Assembly (NCBI RefSeq): GCF_002869765.1
Contig: NZ_PNOR01000014.1
Location: 1 to 64,000, forward strand
Reading direction: 5' to 3'
Origin: Deinococcus planocerae
GTDB taxonomy: Bacteria; Deinococcota; Deinococci; Deinococcales; Deinococcaceae
DNA length: 64,000 bases
This document shows, piece by piece, positions 44,842 through 52,995 of the stretch. Position numbers and translations under genes: made by a program. The first letter of the stretch is position 1, and every line of letters begins with the position of its first letter. Below the pieces are notes generated by a model that saw nothing but the letters and a program-made list of their open reading frames with translations, searched no databases and was not told the DNA's origin.

Positions 44842-46554
44842 ATGACCAGATCACGCACGCTGCCCCGCCTCGTCCCCGCCGCCCTGATCCTGTCCGTCGC
44901 GCTCATGGCCTGCAACCAGCAGGGCACGACCCCGCCCGCCGAACGCATGAACGCCCTGGTCCTCGGCCCGGTGCAGAGCGCCTACTTCGACGCGTTGAGG
45001 CCCAGCCTGAACCTCGTCCAGTACACCGGCAGCCAGAACGTGAAGGACTACGACGTCCTCATCTTCGACGGGGACGCCCAGAGCCCCCAGGCCCTCCAGG
45101 CCGACCCGGTGGTGGAACAGGCGGTGCGGGCGGGGAAGTGGGTGCTGGGGATGGACCTGACCGAGGCCCACAAGCAGATGGGCTTCGAGTCCCGGCTGAG
45201 CGCCGTCAACGGGGGCACCAGCCCCGGCTGGCTGGTGCGCGCGGGCAGCGACGCGAATGGCCGCCCGGCGGTGTGGATGGTGGACGCGCCCAAGGTGCAG
45301 GCGTCCGTCACGCCGCTTCCCCCGCAGATCGAGGGTGACGCCGCGTCCCAGTTGAACGCCAACACGAACGCGTTCGCGAACACGGTGATGGCACGGCTGC
45401 GCGCGCCCCTGACCGGGGTGCAAGACACCCCCGTCCCGCCCGACCTCATCACGGCGACCTACTACGTCTCAACCTCGACCAACTACTTCTTCAAGGGGAC
45501 CTACCAGACGGGGGGCACCCAGACCACCAACGCCCAGTACGACTACATCTTCCACGTTTACCTGGACAACGCCAACAACCCGCAGGGCAACTTCCAGTGG
45601 GTGGTGGCGGAAACCGAAGTCGCCGGCAACCCCACGAGCGGGACCGGCAACTTCGGGAACCTGGGCGCCAACGGCACCGAGATGGCGTGGTTCCTGGACA
45701 GGCAAACGGTGTCGCTCAAGCCCTCTGCCGCCTTCGACTCGCTGTTCACGTCATTTGGCAGCTCGCCCGCCACGGCCAACGGTGTGTCGACCGTGACCAC
45801 GGGCACGACCTTCACGGTGGGCTACAACGAAGCGCAGGGCTTCAGCGCCAGCTACACCTACAGCAACTCGCAAACCCGCCCGCTCCAGGACTGGAAGCTC
45901 TCCAACGAGAGTTCGGGCAACGCTTTTGCCTGGTACTACCGCTCCAATAACCCGCTGGACGCCGACTCCCCGAGCAATTATCAGTGTCCTAAAGGTAGTG
46001 ACTGCTCGCCAGCCTGGATTACCGATGGTATCGGCGCAATCCCGAACCGGCCCAACCCGATTGCGATCTCCCAGCTCCAGCTCCATACCCAGGCCGTGTG
46101 GAAGACCAATTCCGTGCTGACCGACAAGGTCACTTTCGAGTTAGGGGGCAACCAGGGCACCGTCGATCTCTATGGTGGTCTCTATGGTGGCGGCGGCTCT
46201 ATTCGGCAAGACATTTCTCTCAACGGCAATACCCTCACCATCAACATGGCGTGCGTCGTGCCGATTCCTCTGACCCTCACCTTTGACCCGCCGTCCGTGA
46301 CGGCAGGGTTGCCCGTGACCGGCACGATCACCCTCGCCTCGCCCGCCGTCGTGGACACGACCATCCTGCTCCAGTCCAGCGACCCCGTGCACGCGCCGGT
46401 GGATTCGAAGGTGGTGATCCCGCGCAATCAGACGAGCGCCAAATTCGTGATCAGGACCGACCCGAGCGGCGCCCCGCGTGGCAGCGTCTTCAAGCCCACG
46501 ATCCGGGCTTTCTACGGCGGCTTCACTGACGCTCAGCTCACCATCACGTACTGA
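44842..46554 (+). CDS. large lipoprotein, possibly leukocidin/hemolysin-like beta fold
   Basis: 570 residues from ATG 44842 (GGGAGGG upstream). Lipobox SVALMAC. The first 140 residues look Rossmann-like (ALVLGPVQSAYFDAL, KDYDVLIFDGD). The middle is beta-rich: TNAQYDYIFHVYLDNANN, then FTVGYNEAQGFSASYTYS, PLQDWKLSNESSG and FAWYYRSNN. This pattern vaguely resembles the leukocidin/hemolysin pore-forming family. The C-terminal 90 residues form an Ig-like domain (LTFDPPSVTAGLPVTGTITL). Function uncertain. The central third has lower GC than its surroundings. Confidence 0.55.
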   Translation: MTRSRTLPRLVPAALILSVALMACNQQGTTPPAERMNALVLGPVQSAYFDALRPSLNLVQYTGSQNVKDYDVLIFDGDAQSPQALQADPVVEQAVRAGKWVLGMDLTEAHKQMGFESRLSAVNGGTSPGWLVRAGSDANGRPAVWMVDAPKVQASVTPLPPQIEGDAASQLNANTNAFANTVMARLRAPLTGVQDTPVPPDLITATYYVSTSTNYFFKGTYQTGGTQTTNAQYDYIFHVYLDNANNPQGNFQWVVAETEVAGNPTSGTGNFGNLGANGTEMAWFLDRQTVSLKPSAAFDSLFTSFGSSPATANGVSTVTTGTTFTVGYNEAQGFSASYTYSNSQTRPLQDWKLSNESSGNAFAWYYRSNNPLDADSPSNYQCPKGSDCSPAWITDGIGAIPNRPNPIAISQLQLHTQAVWKTNSVLTDKVTFELGGNQGTVDLYGGLYGGGGSIRQDISLNGNTLTINMACVVPIPLTLTFDPPSVTAGLPVTGTITLASPAVVDTTILLQSSDPVHAPVDSKVVIPRNQTSAKFVIRTDPSGAPRGSVFKPTIRAFYGGFTDAQLTITY

Positions 46555-46742
46555 GTGCCTGGCCGCCCGGCCCCACCCCGCTCCTCCGTGGACAGGAGCG
46601 CCCGAGGATTTCGGCCCCTGCCGGACGGGACGCCGAGACACCCGCGGACACGGAGGACCCATCAGCGGCCAGTGGCCCGCGCCGAACACGGTGCTGCCCA
46701 ACTGGGTCCAGGTCAAGGCTCTCAACCGGAGGCACGACGCAG

Positions 46743-47369
46743 ATGACCCCGAGAACCGGAGAACCCAAGGGGCGCCGGCCCCTCGCCCTGGCCGCCCTGG
46801 CGCTGGGCGCCGGAGGCACGACTACGGCCCAGACCACCACACCACCCACCGTCACGGGGGTGCAGCTCTACACCCCCTTCCAGCCGGGCGGCGGCCTCCT
46901 GATCGGCGTGGGCGTCACCGGGCAGGTCAGCGGCACCTGCTTCGCCGCCTCCGCCGCCTCGCCCACCCGGCCCGACGCCTACCGCTGCTCGGCGGGCAAC
47001 CGCATCCTCGACCCCTGCTTCGCGTCCCTGAACGAACGCGACCCCCTCGCCTGCTCCCCTGACCCGTGGGGTGCGAACGCCGTCCTGCTCACCCGGAGCG
47101 GCGCCCTGCCCGGCAGAACGCGGGCGAGTGAGCCGAACTACCTGTCGGGCACCCCCTGGGCGCTGGAACTGGCAAACGGGCAGCGGTGCGTGGCGCTGAC
47201 CGGGGCGACGGCGCCGATTGCCGGGCTGCGGGTGAACTACGGCTGCCCGGACGGCGGGGTGGTCGCCGGGCCCATCGACCGCACGCTGCCGCTGTGGCGG
47301 GGGTTCTACGAGACGGCCAACCGCAGCCTCTCGCTCTCGCAGGTGGGCGTGCGGACCGCGTGGTTCTGA
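46743..47369 (+). CDS. exported hypothetical protein
   Basis: 208 residues. A basic N-terminus and hydrophobic stretch (PLALAALALGAGGTTTAQ) give a signal peptide. The mature part has six Cys (around GTCFAAS, YRCSAG, DPCFAS, LACSP, QRCVAL, YGCPDG), implying disulfides, and aromatic and proline-rich turns. No domain recognised. It lies in the same-strand run of exported genes. Confidence 0.6.
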   Translation: MTPRTGEPKGRRPLALAALALGAGGTTTAQTTTPPTVTGVQLYTPFQPGGGLLIGVGVTGQVSGTCFAASAASPTRPDAYRCSAGNRILDPCFASLNERDPLACSPDPWGANAVLLTRSGALPGRTRASEPNYLSGTPWALELANGQRCVALTGATAPIAGLRVNYGCPDGGVVAGPIDRTLPLWRGFYETANRSLSLSQVGVRTAWF

Positions 47370-47417
47370 CCGCCCTCGGGCGCGAGCGCACGTCCCCGAA
47401 AGGGGAAGGAGGAACAG

Positions 47418-47864
47418 ATGAAAACGTCTTTGCTGCTGGCCCCCGCCGTGGTGCTCGTCCTCGCGGGACTCGCGGGGTGCGCGCCCGCCGCGACCGGGTC
47501 TGTCACCCCCATCACCCCGGTCACGCCCGTTCCGCCCCTGCCCCGGGTCGTCCGGCTGGGGCAGGACGCCAGCGGGCGGGCGATCAACCTCAACGTGGGC
47601 GACACGCTGGAGATCACGCTGCCGGGCAACCCCTCCACGGGCTACACCTGGCAGCCGCTGATCGACCCCTGGCCGACGCTGCTGGCCCTGGGTCAGCCGA
47701 GCTTCCTGGCGCAGGGCACCGGGCTGGGCGCGGGCGGGCTCGTCACGCTGAGCTATCAGGCCGTCCAGCCGGGCACGGTGGACCTCTCGCTCCTGTATGG
47801 GCGCCCCTCCTCGCCGCCCGACCCGAACGCGCAGGAGTTCGACCTGACCGTGAGCGTCCAGTAA
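47418..47864 (+). CDS. chagasin-family (I42) cysteine protease inhibitor lipoprotein
   Basis: 148 residues; AAGGAGG before the ATG. Lipobox LAGLAGC, short Thr/Pro linker, then an immunoglobulin-like inhibitor domain. The key loop NPSTGYTW matches the NPTTGY loop that enters papain-like active sites. LVTLSYQAVQPGTVDLSLLYGRPS covers the second (G-rich) and RPW-like loops, with RPS in place of RPW. Inhibitors of this family block C1 cysteine proteases. Anchoring outside the cell suggests protection against foreign proteases. Confidence 0.82.
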   Translation: MKTSLLLAPAVVLVLAGLAGCAPAATGSVTPITPVTPVPPLPRVVRLGQDASGRAINLNVGDTLEITLPGNPSTGYTWQPLIDPWPTLLALGQPSFLAQGTGLGAGGLVTLSYQAVQPGTVDLSLLYGRPSSPPDPNAQEFDLTVSVQ

Positions 47865-47894
47865 CGCGCCCCGCCTTGCCCCGGAGGTCCGTCC

Positions 47895-48416
47895 ATGCCC
47901 GTCCGCCTGAACTGCGCCGCCCTCTGCCTGCTGGTCACGTCGTCGGGGCTGGCCCTCGCCGGGGGTGGGCCTCCCCCGCCCCGTCTCGCCTTCCTGCCCC
48001 TCGACCGGACCTACCTGGGCGCGGGCTTCACGCTGCGCTACCCGGGGGACTACTCCGCGCGGCCCTTCGTGGGGGGCGTGGCTCTGAGACGGCCCGGGCA
48101 GGAGGACGCCCTCACCGCCACGGTCCTGCCGCGTCCCGGGGGCGCCCGCCGCCTGACTCCCGAGGCCTACGCGCGGCAGTTCGCGCCGCTGAACATCCAG
48201 GGGGCCGGAGCCCCGCTGAGCCTCGCCCGCCTCACGCTCTCCGGGGGAGGGTCCGCCTGGGTCGGCACCTGGCGGGGGTCGAGGGGCACGCTGGGGCCGC
48301 TCTACCTCGTGCCGCTGGACTCGGGCACCCAGAACTGGCTCGTGCTGAGCGCCACCACCCCGGCGGATGTGCCCCTCCTCGACGCCGTGGCGCGCGGCGT
48401 GCAGGTCAGGCGTTGA
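47895..48416 (+). CDS. exported hypothetical protein
   Basis: 173 residues; GGAGG before the ATG. Signal peptide (AALCLLVTSSGLALA). The mature protein starts with a FLPLDRTYLGAGFTLRYPGDY segment, common in PsbP/DUF1795-like folds that have an antiparallel sheet, and continues AWVGTWRGSRG and LVPLDSGTQNWLVLSATT. The PsbP-like assignment is tentative. It lies 30 bp after the chagasin-type inhibitor gene. Confidence 0.6.
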   Translation: MPVRLNCAALCLLVTSSGLALAGGGPPPPRLAFLPLDRTYLGAGFTLRYPGDYSARPFVGGVALRRPGQEDALTATVLPRPGGARRLTPEAYARQFAPLNIQGAGAPLSLARLTLSGGGSAWVGTWRGSRGTLGPLYLVPLDSGTQNWLVLSATTPADVPLLDAVARGVQVRR

Positions 48417-48553
48417 AAGGAAGGTGACTGGGATGGTCCTGAACATCGACGGACTGAGACAAAGCCCGCCGCTCCACGTACGGCCAGGAGGTGACCCCTG
48501 ACCCAGCCCCGCCGCCCCGTTCGCCCGCCCCTCGACCCCTTCAGGAGACGACC

Positions 48554-49000
48554 ATGAACCGACTGCCCCTGGGCGCCCTCGCCGGACTCGCCCTCACCTT
48601 CACTGCCTGCGGCCAGGTCGAGACGACCACCAGCTACGGAGCGAACCTCTCCGGCGCCAACCAGCGTCCCGTCGTCACCACCTCCGCGACCGGGCAGACC
48701 AACCTGACCCTCAGGGGCCGCACCCTGACCGTCCTGGGCACCTTCGAGGGCCTGAGTTCGGCGGTCACGGTGGCGCACATCCACGGCCCGGCGGACGAGA
48801 ACACCAACGCCCCGGTGCTGCTGCCGCTGGTGATCGACCAGGTGACGAACGGGTCGCGCAGCGGGCGGATCAGCGGGACCTTCACCCTCACCGATCAGCA
48901 GGTGCAGTGGCTGGATGGCCGCCAGCTCTACGTCAACGTGCACTCGCAGACCTACCCGAACGGCGAGATTCGCGGCCAGATCGGCAAGTTCGTGCAGTAA
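48554..49000 (+). CDS. CHRD-domain lipoprotein
   Basis: 148 residues from ATG 48554 (GGAGACG upstream). Lipobox LTFTAC. The mature part is a single CHRD domain: YGANLSGANQRPVVTTSATG, AVTVAHIHGPADENTNAPV, and the closing LYVNVHSQTYPNGEIRGQIG. CHRD domains occur in chordin and many bacterial surface proteins. The conserved His residues could bind metal. Function in bacteria unknown. Confidence 0.88.
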   Translation: MNRLPLGALAGLALTFTACGQVETTTSYGANLSGANQRPVVTTSATGQTNLTLRGRTLTVLGTFEGLSSAVTVAHIHGPADENTNAPVLLPLVIDQVTNGSRSGRISGTFTLTDQQVQWLDGRQLYVNVHSQTYPNGEIRGQIGKFVQ

Positions 49001-49055
49001 GCCCGGTGGGGGCCGGGAGAGAACGCCCGGCCCCCTCCCAGGAAACGAGGTCTCC

Positions 49056-49763
49056 ATGAATGCCGTCCGGCTTACCGCCCCCCTGACCGTCCTCGCCCTG
49101 CTGGGCGCGGGAACCCTCGCCCGCGCGCAGGGCGTGCCCAGCGTGCCCGTGCCCGGCACCGACATCTCGTACCTCTGCAACGGTGGGGTGGCCCTGGATG
49201 TCGCGTACCGCAGCCCGTCCGTCGCCCAGCTCAACTTCGGCGGCGTCACCTACACCCTGACCCGGCGCAACCAGGGTCCGGTGCAGTACGGCGGCGTCGT
49301 GCGCTACTCCGATCCCGTGACCAGTTGGAACATCGGCGGCGGCGGGGCCTTCCTCAACCAGAACGGCTATACGGTCGCCTCCGGGTGTCAGCCCAACGAC
49401 GGGGGCGGCTCCTCGACCATCATTCCGGTCGGCCCCGGCGGTGGGGGGTCCACCATCATCCCCGTGCCGCCCCCAGGCTTCGGTCCCACCCCTCCCGTGA
49501 ACCCTCCCAGCGTCAACACGGTGAACTACACCTGCGACGGCGGGCGGCCCCTCGCGGTGGCCTACCTCGGCCCCGGCGCGGCGCAGCTCTTCTGGCAGGG
49601 GGGCACCGACACCCTCTACCAGACCGAATCGGGCTCGGGGGTGCGGTACACGAACGGCTTTTACACCTGGGTCACCCAGGGCAACCAGGGCTTCTTGCAG
49701 CAGCGCGGTCTCAACCAGCCCCAGATCGTCGTGGCGAACAACTGCGTCGCCCTCTCCCCGTAG
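49056..49763 (+). CDS. exported protein with two MliC-like lysozyme-inhibitor domains
   Basis: 235 residues; signal peptide TVLALLGAGTLARAQ. Two homologous MliC-type barrels are joined by a Gly/Pro-rich linker with a repeated STIIPV motif. Domain 1 starts ISYLCNGGVALDVAY and ends ASGC. Domain 2 starts VNYTCDGGRPLAVAY and ends ANNC. MliC/PliC proteins inhibit c-type lysozyme through a conserved loop (SGSGVRYTNGFYTWVTQG-like region here) and a disulfide. Likely guards the cell wall from external lysozyme. A third such domain is encoded at 52612. Confidence 0.8.
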   Translation: MNAVRLTAPLTVLALLGAGTLARAQGVPSVPVPGTDISYLCNGGVALDVAYRSPSVAQLNFGGVTYTLTRRNQGPVQYGGVVRYSDPVTSWNIGGGGAFLNQNGYTVASGCQPNDGGGSSTIIPVGPGGGGSTIIPVPPPGFGPTPPVNPPSVNTVNYTCDGGRPLAVAYLGPGAAQLFWQGGTDTLYQTESGSGVRYTNGFYTWVTQGNQGFLQQRGLNQPQIVVANNCVALSP

Positions 49764-49774
49764 GAGGAGACCCC

Positions 49775-50266
49775 ATGTTCCCTTCCCTGAAGTCGGCCCG
49801 CCCGCTCCTGGCCCTTCCCCTGCTCGGCCTCCTCGCCGCCTGCGGGGGGACGACGCCGGGCGACGACCTCTACATCACCGATCCGGTCCTGACCAGCGGG
49901 TACAGGGACAACCTGGACCGGCCCCTGATCTGCGACAACCTGCCCACGCCGATGGAGTTCGGCTTCCTGTACGGCGGCGACCTGCAAAGCGTCCAGGTCT
50001 CGCTGGTGGGCGTCACCAGCGGGGAGCGCCAGGCCATCAACGTGACGAGCACGAACTTCTCGGGCGGCGTGGGCAAGGTGACGTTCGACCTGCCCGCGGG
50101 GACGGCGCCGCTGAGCGTGGGGCCGGGCACGCTGGAGCACCAGAGCATCGTGGTGTCCCCGAACGTGATCGGGTACTCGGAGCTGGAGATGCAGGGGCTC
50201 AGCGCCGACGGCGTGACGCGGGTGCTCACCAGCAACGCCGTGCCCGTCGTCAGCAACTGCGGCTGA
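49775..50266 (+). CDS. putative lipoprotein
   Basis: 163 residues from ATG 49775 (AGGAGGAG upstream, overlapping the previous stop). Lipobox LLGLLAAC. The beta-rich mature part includes RPLICDNLPTPMEFGFLYGG, VTSTNFSGGVGKVTFDLPAG and a terminal VVSNCG, so one disulfide is possible. No known family. Short gap and strong ribosome binding site suggest it is co-transcribed with the MliC-like gene. Confidence 0.65.
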   Translation: MFPSLKSARPLLALPLLGLLAACGGTTPGDDLYITDPVLTSGYRDNLDRPLICDNLPTPMEFGFLYGGDLQSVQVSLVGVTSGERQAINVTSTNFSGGVGKVTFDLPAGTAPLSVGPGTLEHQSIVVSPNVIGYSELEMQGLSADGVTRVLTSNAVPVVSNCG

Positions 50267-50410
50267 CCCGTTTCGAGGCGGGGCGAGGCGGGAAAGGAGG
50301 GCTGGACGCCCGCCGGTCCTCCGCCCACCCCCGCTCAGGAGAGCAGCCATGGAGAACAGATTCCGGGTCGCGGCGTCACCCCGCAGGCCTGCGGCCCCGG
50401 GAGGGCGCTG

Positions 50411-51190
50411 ATGGGGTGGCTCTGGGCGCTGCTGTTCGTGCTGGCCTCCGTCCTGGCGTCGCTGGGTGGGATGCTGCTGGTGCGCCGCTCGGTGCGGCTC
50501 TCCACGCTGGAGGAGCACCGCGAGGTGGCGGGCTTCGTCTACGCCGTCATCGGGGTGGTCTACGCCGTGCTCCTCGCCTTCGTGGTGATCGTCGCCTGGG
50601 AGGAGCAGGGGGAGGCCCGCGCCCGCACCGAGCAGGAGGCCAACGCCCTCGCCGACCTCTACCGCGGCGCCCGCGCCTTTCCCCCCGAGGCCCGCACGGC
50701 GCTGCGGGAGGACCTGCGCGGCTACGCCGAGACGGTGGTGGGCCGCGAGTGGCCCGCCCTGAGCCGGGGGGAGGCGAGCCCCGAGACCCAGCGCGCCTAC
50801 GACCGGCTGTGGGAGGGGTACCTGCGGCTCTCGCCCCGGACCGCCTACGAGAGCGTGTGGTACACCCAGGCGCTCGAGCGGCTGAACGACCTGGGAGACG
50901 AGCGGCGGCTGCGGCTGCTGAGCGGGCAGTCGCGGCTTCCCGGGCTGATGTGGGCGGTGCTGTGGGTCGGCGCGCTGGTGACGGTGACCTTCTCGTACTT
51001 CTTCGGGGTGCGCAGCGTGTGGTCGCAGGGATTGATCGTGCTGTCGCTGTCGGGGACCATCGCCCTGATCCTCTTTCTGGTGCTGGCGCTCGACCGGCCC
51101 TTTTCCGGGGTGATCCGGGTGGGCCCCGAAGCCTTCGAGCAGGTCGTCACCATCTTCGACCGGGTGGCGAGGGCCGAGACCGCGCCCTGA
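50411..51190 (+). CDS. DUF4239 membrane protein
   Basis: 259 residues; GGGAGG before the ATG. Two N-terminal transmembrane helices (WALLFVLASVLASLGGMLLV, VYAVIGVVYAVLLAFVVIV), a helical soluble middle with WEEQGEARARTEQEANALADLYRGAR, then two C-terminal helices (LMWAVLWVGALVTVTFSYFFG, LIVLSLSGTIALILFLVLALDRPF). This is the DUF4239/bestrophin-like layout with the conserved LDRPFSG ending. Function unknown; possibly a channel-like protein. The only multi-spanning protein in the exported array. Confidence 0.82.
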   Translation: MGWLWALLFVLASVLASLGGMLLVRRSVRLSTLEEHREVAGFVYAVIGVVYAVLLAFVVIVAWEEQGEARARTEQEANALADLYRGARAFPPEARTALREDLRGYAETVVGREWPALSRGEASPETQRAYDRLWEGYLRLSPRTAYESVWYTQALERLNDLGDERRLRLLSGQSRLPGLMWAVLWVGALVTVTFSYFFGVRSVWSQGLIVLSLSGTIALILFLVLALDRPFSGVIRVGPEAFEQVVTIFDRVARAETAP

Positions 51191-51233
51191 CGCCCCCGCC
51201 CCCGTCCCTGGAGTCCCCTCTCCCGGAGGTCCG

Positions 51234-52526
51234 ATGAACAAGCGTCTCTCCGTGCTGCTCGCCGCCGTGTCCCTGGGCCTCTCGGGCTGCGTCGTCCTGC
51301 TGGACAATCCCGGCGCCTGGGCCTACCGGGTCGCCAACCCCAGATTCACCCCCCTCCCCGGGGCCCGCGCCCTCTACGGGACGAGGAGCGGCTACGGCTA
51401 CCAGATCGAGATTCCCGCGAACTGGAACGGGGGGCTGGTGATGTACGCCCACGGCTTCGAGGGCTTCGGCCTCCGGCTCGAAGAACTCTTCCCGCCCATC
51501 CGCGCCCACCTCCTGAGGCGCGGCTACGCCTGGGCCGCCTCCAGCTACAGCGTCAACGGCTGGGCCGTCCGGCAGGGCGCCGACGACCTGAACGACCTGC
51601 GCCAGTTCTTCGCCCGGCAGGTCGGGACCCCCACCCGCACCCTGCTCTATGGCCGCTCGATGGGCGGCAACATCGTCACCGACTCGCTCGAAACCTACCC
51701 GAACGTCTATCAGGGGGCGCTGGCGGAATGCGGCGCCCTGGTGGGGCTGGAGCTGTTCGACTACTTCCTGTCCTACCGGCTGGTGGGGGAGTACCTCACC
51801 GGGCAGAACTTCGGCCCCATGCTGCTCCCGGTGCTCGACCCGCGCTTCCTGGCGACGACCTACCGCGAGGTCGTGCGGCCCCGCCTGGGCGAGCCGGGGA
51901 ACTACACCGCCCGGGGTCGGCAGTTCGACTCGGTGCAAAAGCTCCTCACGGGCGGGCCGCGCCCCTTCCGGCAGGAGGGGTTGAAGCTGGTCTTCGAATT
52001 GGGGACCAGGTACTACGAGGCGGGCTTCAGCACCCGGTACAGGGGCGTCGCCAACCTCGTCCCCGGGACGCAGGTGACGACCAACGTGGGCACCGTGTAC
52101 CACATCGACCCGGGGCTGGGGCTGGACGAGGCGACCCTGAACCGGGGCATTCAAAGAATCGCCGCTGCGCCGGGCGTCCGCGACCTGCCGAGGCCGGCGA
52201 TCTACGGGATTCCGACCGGGAATATCGGAGTGCCGCTGCTGACCCTGCACACGACGGGCGACCCCTTCGTGCCGATCTTCGTGGAGGCGAACTACCGCCG
52301 CCGGGTGGAGGCCGCCGGGAAGGGCGACCTGCTGGTGCAGCGCGCGATCCGGCGCCCCGGTCACTGCCAGTTCAGCCCGGCGGAACAGGAGCGGGCGTTC
52401 GACGACCTCACCGCCTGGGTGGGAGGAGGACCCAGGCCGGAGGGGGAGGACCTGACGGGCGACCTGGTGGACGTGGGCCGGGCCTTCACCACCCCGCTCC
52501 TGCCGGACGACCCGGGGGGGCTGTAG
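51234..52526 (+). CDS. lipoprotein alpha/beta hydrolase
   Basis: 430 residues; GGAGG before the ATG. Lipobox LGLSGC. The hydrolase fold shows YAHGFEGFG (oxyanion HG), nucleophile GRSMGGNIV, acid in HTTGDPFVPIF and catalytic His in RRPGHCQFSP. A long cap region (about 165-310) lies between. Similar to secreted esterase or peptidase-like hydrolases of unknown substrate. The predicted location is outside the cytoplasmic membrane. Confidence 0.82.
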   Translation: MNKRLSVLLAAVSLGLSGCVVLLDNPGAWAYRVANPRFTPLPGARALYGTRSGYGYQIEIPANWNGGLVMYAHGFEGFGLRLEELFPPIRAHLLRRGYAWAASSYSVNGWAVRQGADDLNDLRQFFARQVGTPTRTLLYGRSMGGNIVTDSLETYPNVYQGALAECGALVGLELFDYFLSYRLVGEYLTGQNFGPMLLPVLDPRFLATTYREVVRPRLGEPGNYTARGRQFDSVQKLLTGGPRPFRQEGLKLVFELGTRYYEAGFSTRYRGVANLVPGTQVTTNVGTVYHIDPGLGLDEATLNRGIQRIAAAPGVRDLPRPAIYGIPTGNIGVPLLTLHTTGDPFVPIFVEANYRRRVEAAGKGDLLVQRAIRRPGHCQFSPAEQERAFDDLTAWVGGGPRPEGEDLTGDLVDVGRAFTTPLLPDDPGGL

Positions 52527-52611
52527 CGCGGTGAAGGGCACATCGTCCACCGCCGGGCTGCACCGAACTCCCCCGCGGCTTCGACCGTGGGTTCTCCCCG
52601 GGAGATTTCCT

Positions 52612-52920
52612 ATGAAGAGCCTCGCCGCCTTGCTGACCCTGCTCGGCCTCGCTTCCCCTGCCTCGGCGGGCGGGGGGGGCGGCCCCACCGTGCGCTACAT
52701 CTGCGCGGGGAACATCCGCATCCAGGCCACCTACACCGGCCCGCACGCCCGGGTGGTGGTCGGCCATCAGGTGCTGAGGCTGACCCAGGCTCTCTCCGGC
52801 TCGGGCGCCCGCTACATGGGGGGTGGGTATACCTGGTGGATCAACGGCGGGGTGGCCGAACTCTACCGGGGCGAGACCCTGGGGACGCTGACGTCCCTCC
52901 GTCAGTGCCAGGAGGGCTGA
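52612..52920 (+). CDS. exported single-domain MliC-like protein
   Basis: 102 residues from ATG 52612 (GGGAGA upstream). Signal peptide SLAALLTLLGLASPASA. The mature part is one MliC-like barrel: VRYICAGNIRIQATYTG, HQVLRLTQALSGSGARYMGGGYTWWINGG, closing with LRQC. It resembles both domains of the protein at 49056. Expected to inhibit lysozyme in the periplasm or at the surface. Last gene of the + strand array, facing the second AfsR-like gene. Confidence 0.75.
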   Translation: MKSLAALLTLLGLASPASAGGGGGPTVRYICAGNIRIQATYTGPHARVVVGHQVLRLTQALSGSGARYMGGGYTWWINGGVAELYRGETLGTLTSLRQCQEG

Positions 52921-52995
52921 GCCGTTGCCGGGGAGCCGGGGCTGCGAAACGTGACCGAAGGCGAGGACCCGGGTCGGGAGGGGACGGCGGCCTGC

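Noticed and set aside
46722..48446. A 574-codon minus-strand frame across three exported genes
   Set aside because: It spans three genes that each have signal peptides and ribosome binding sites on the + strand.
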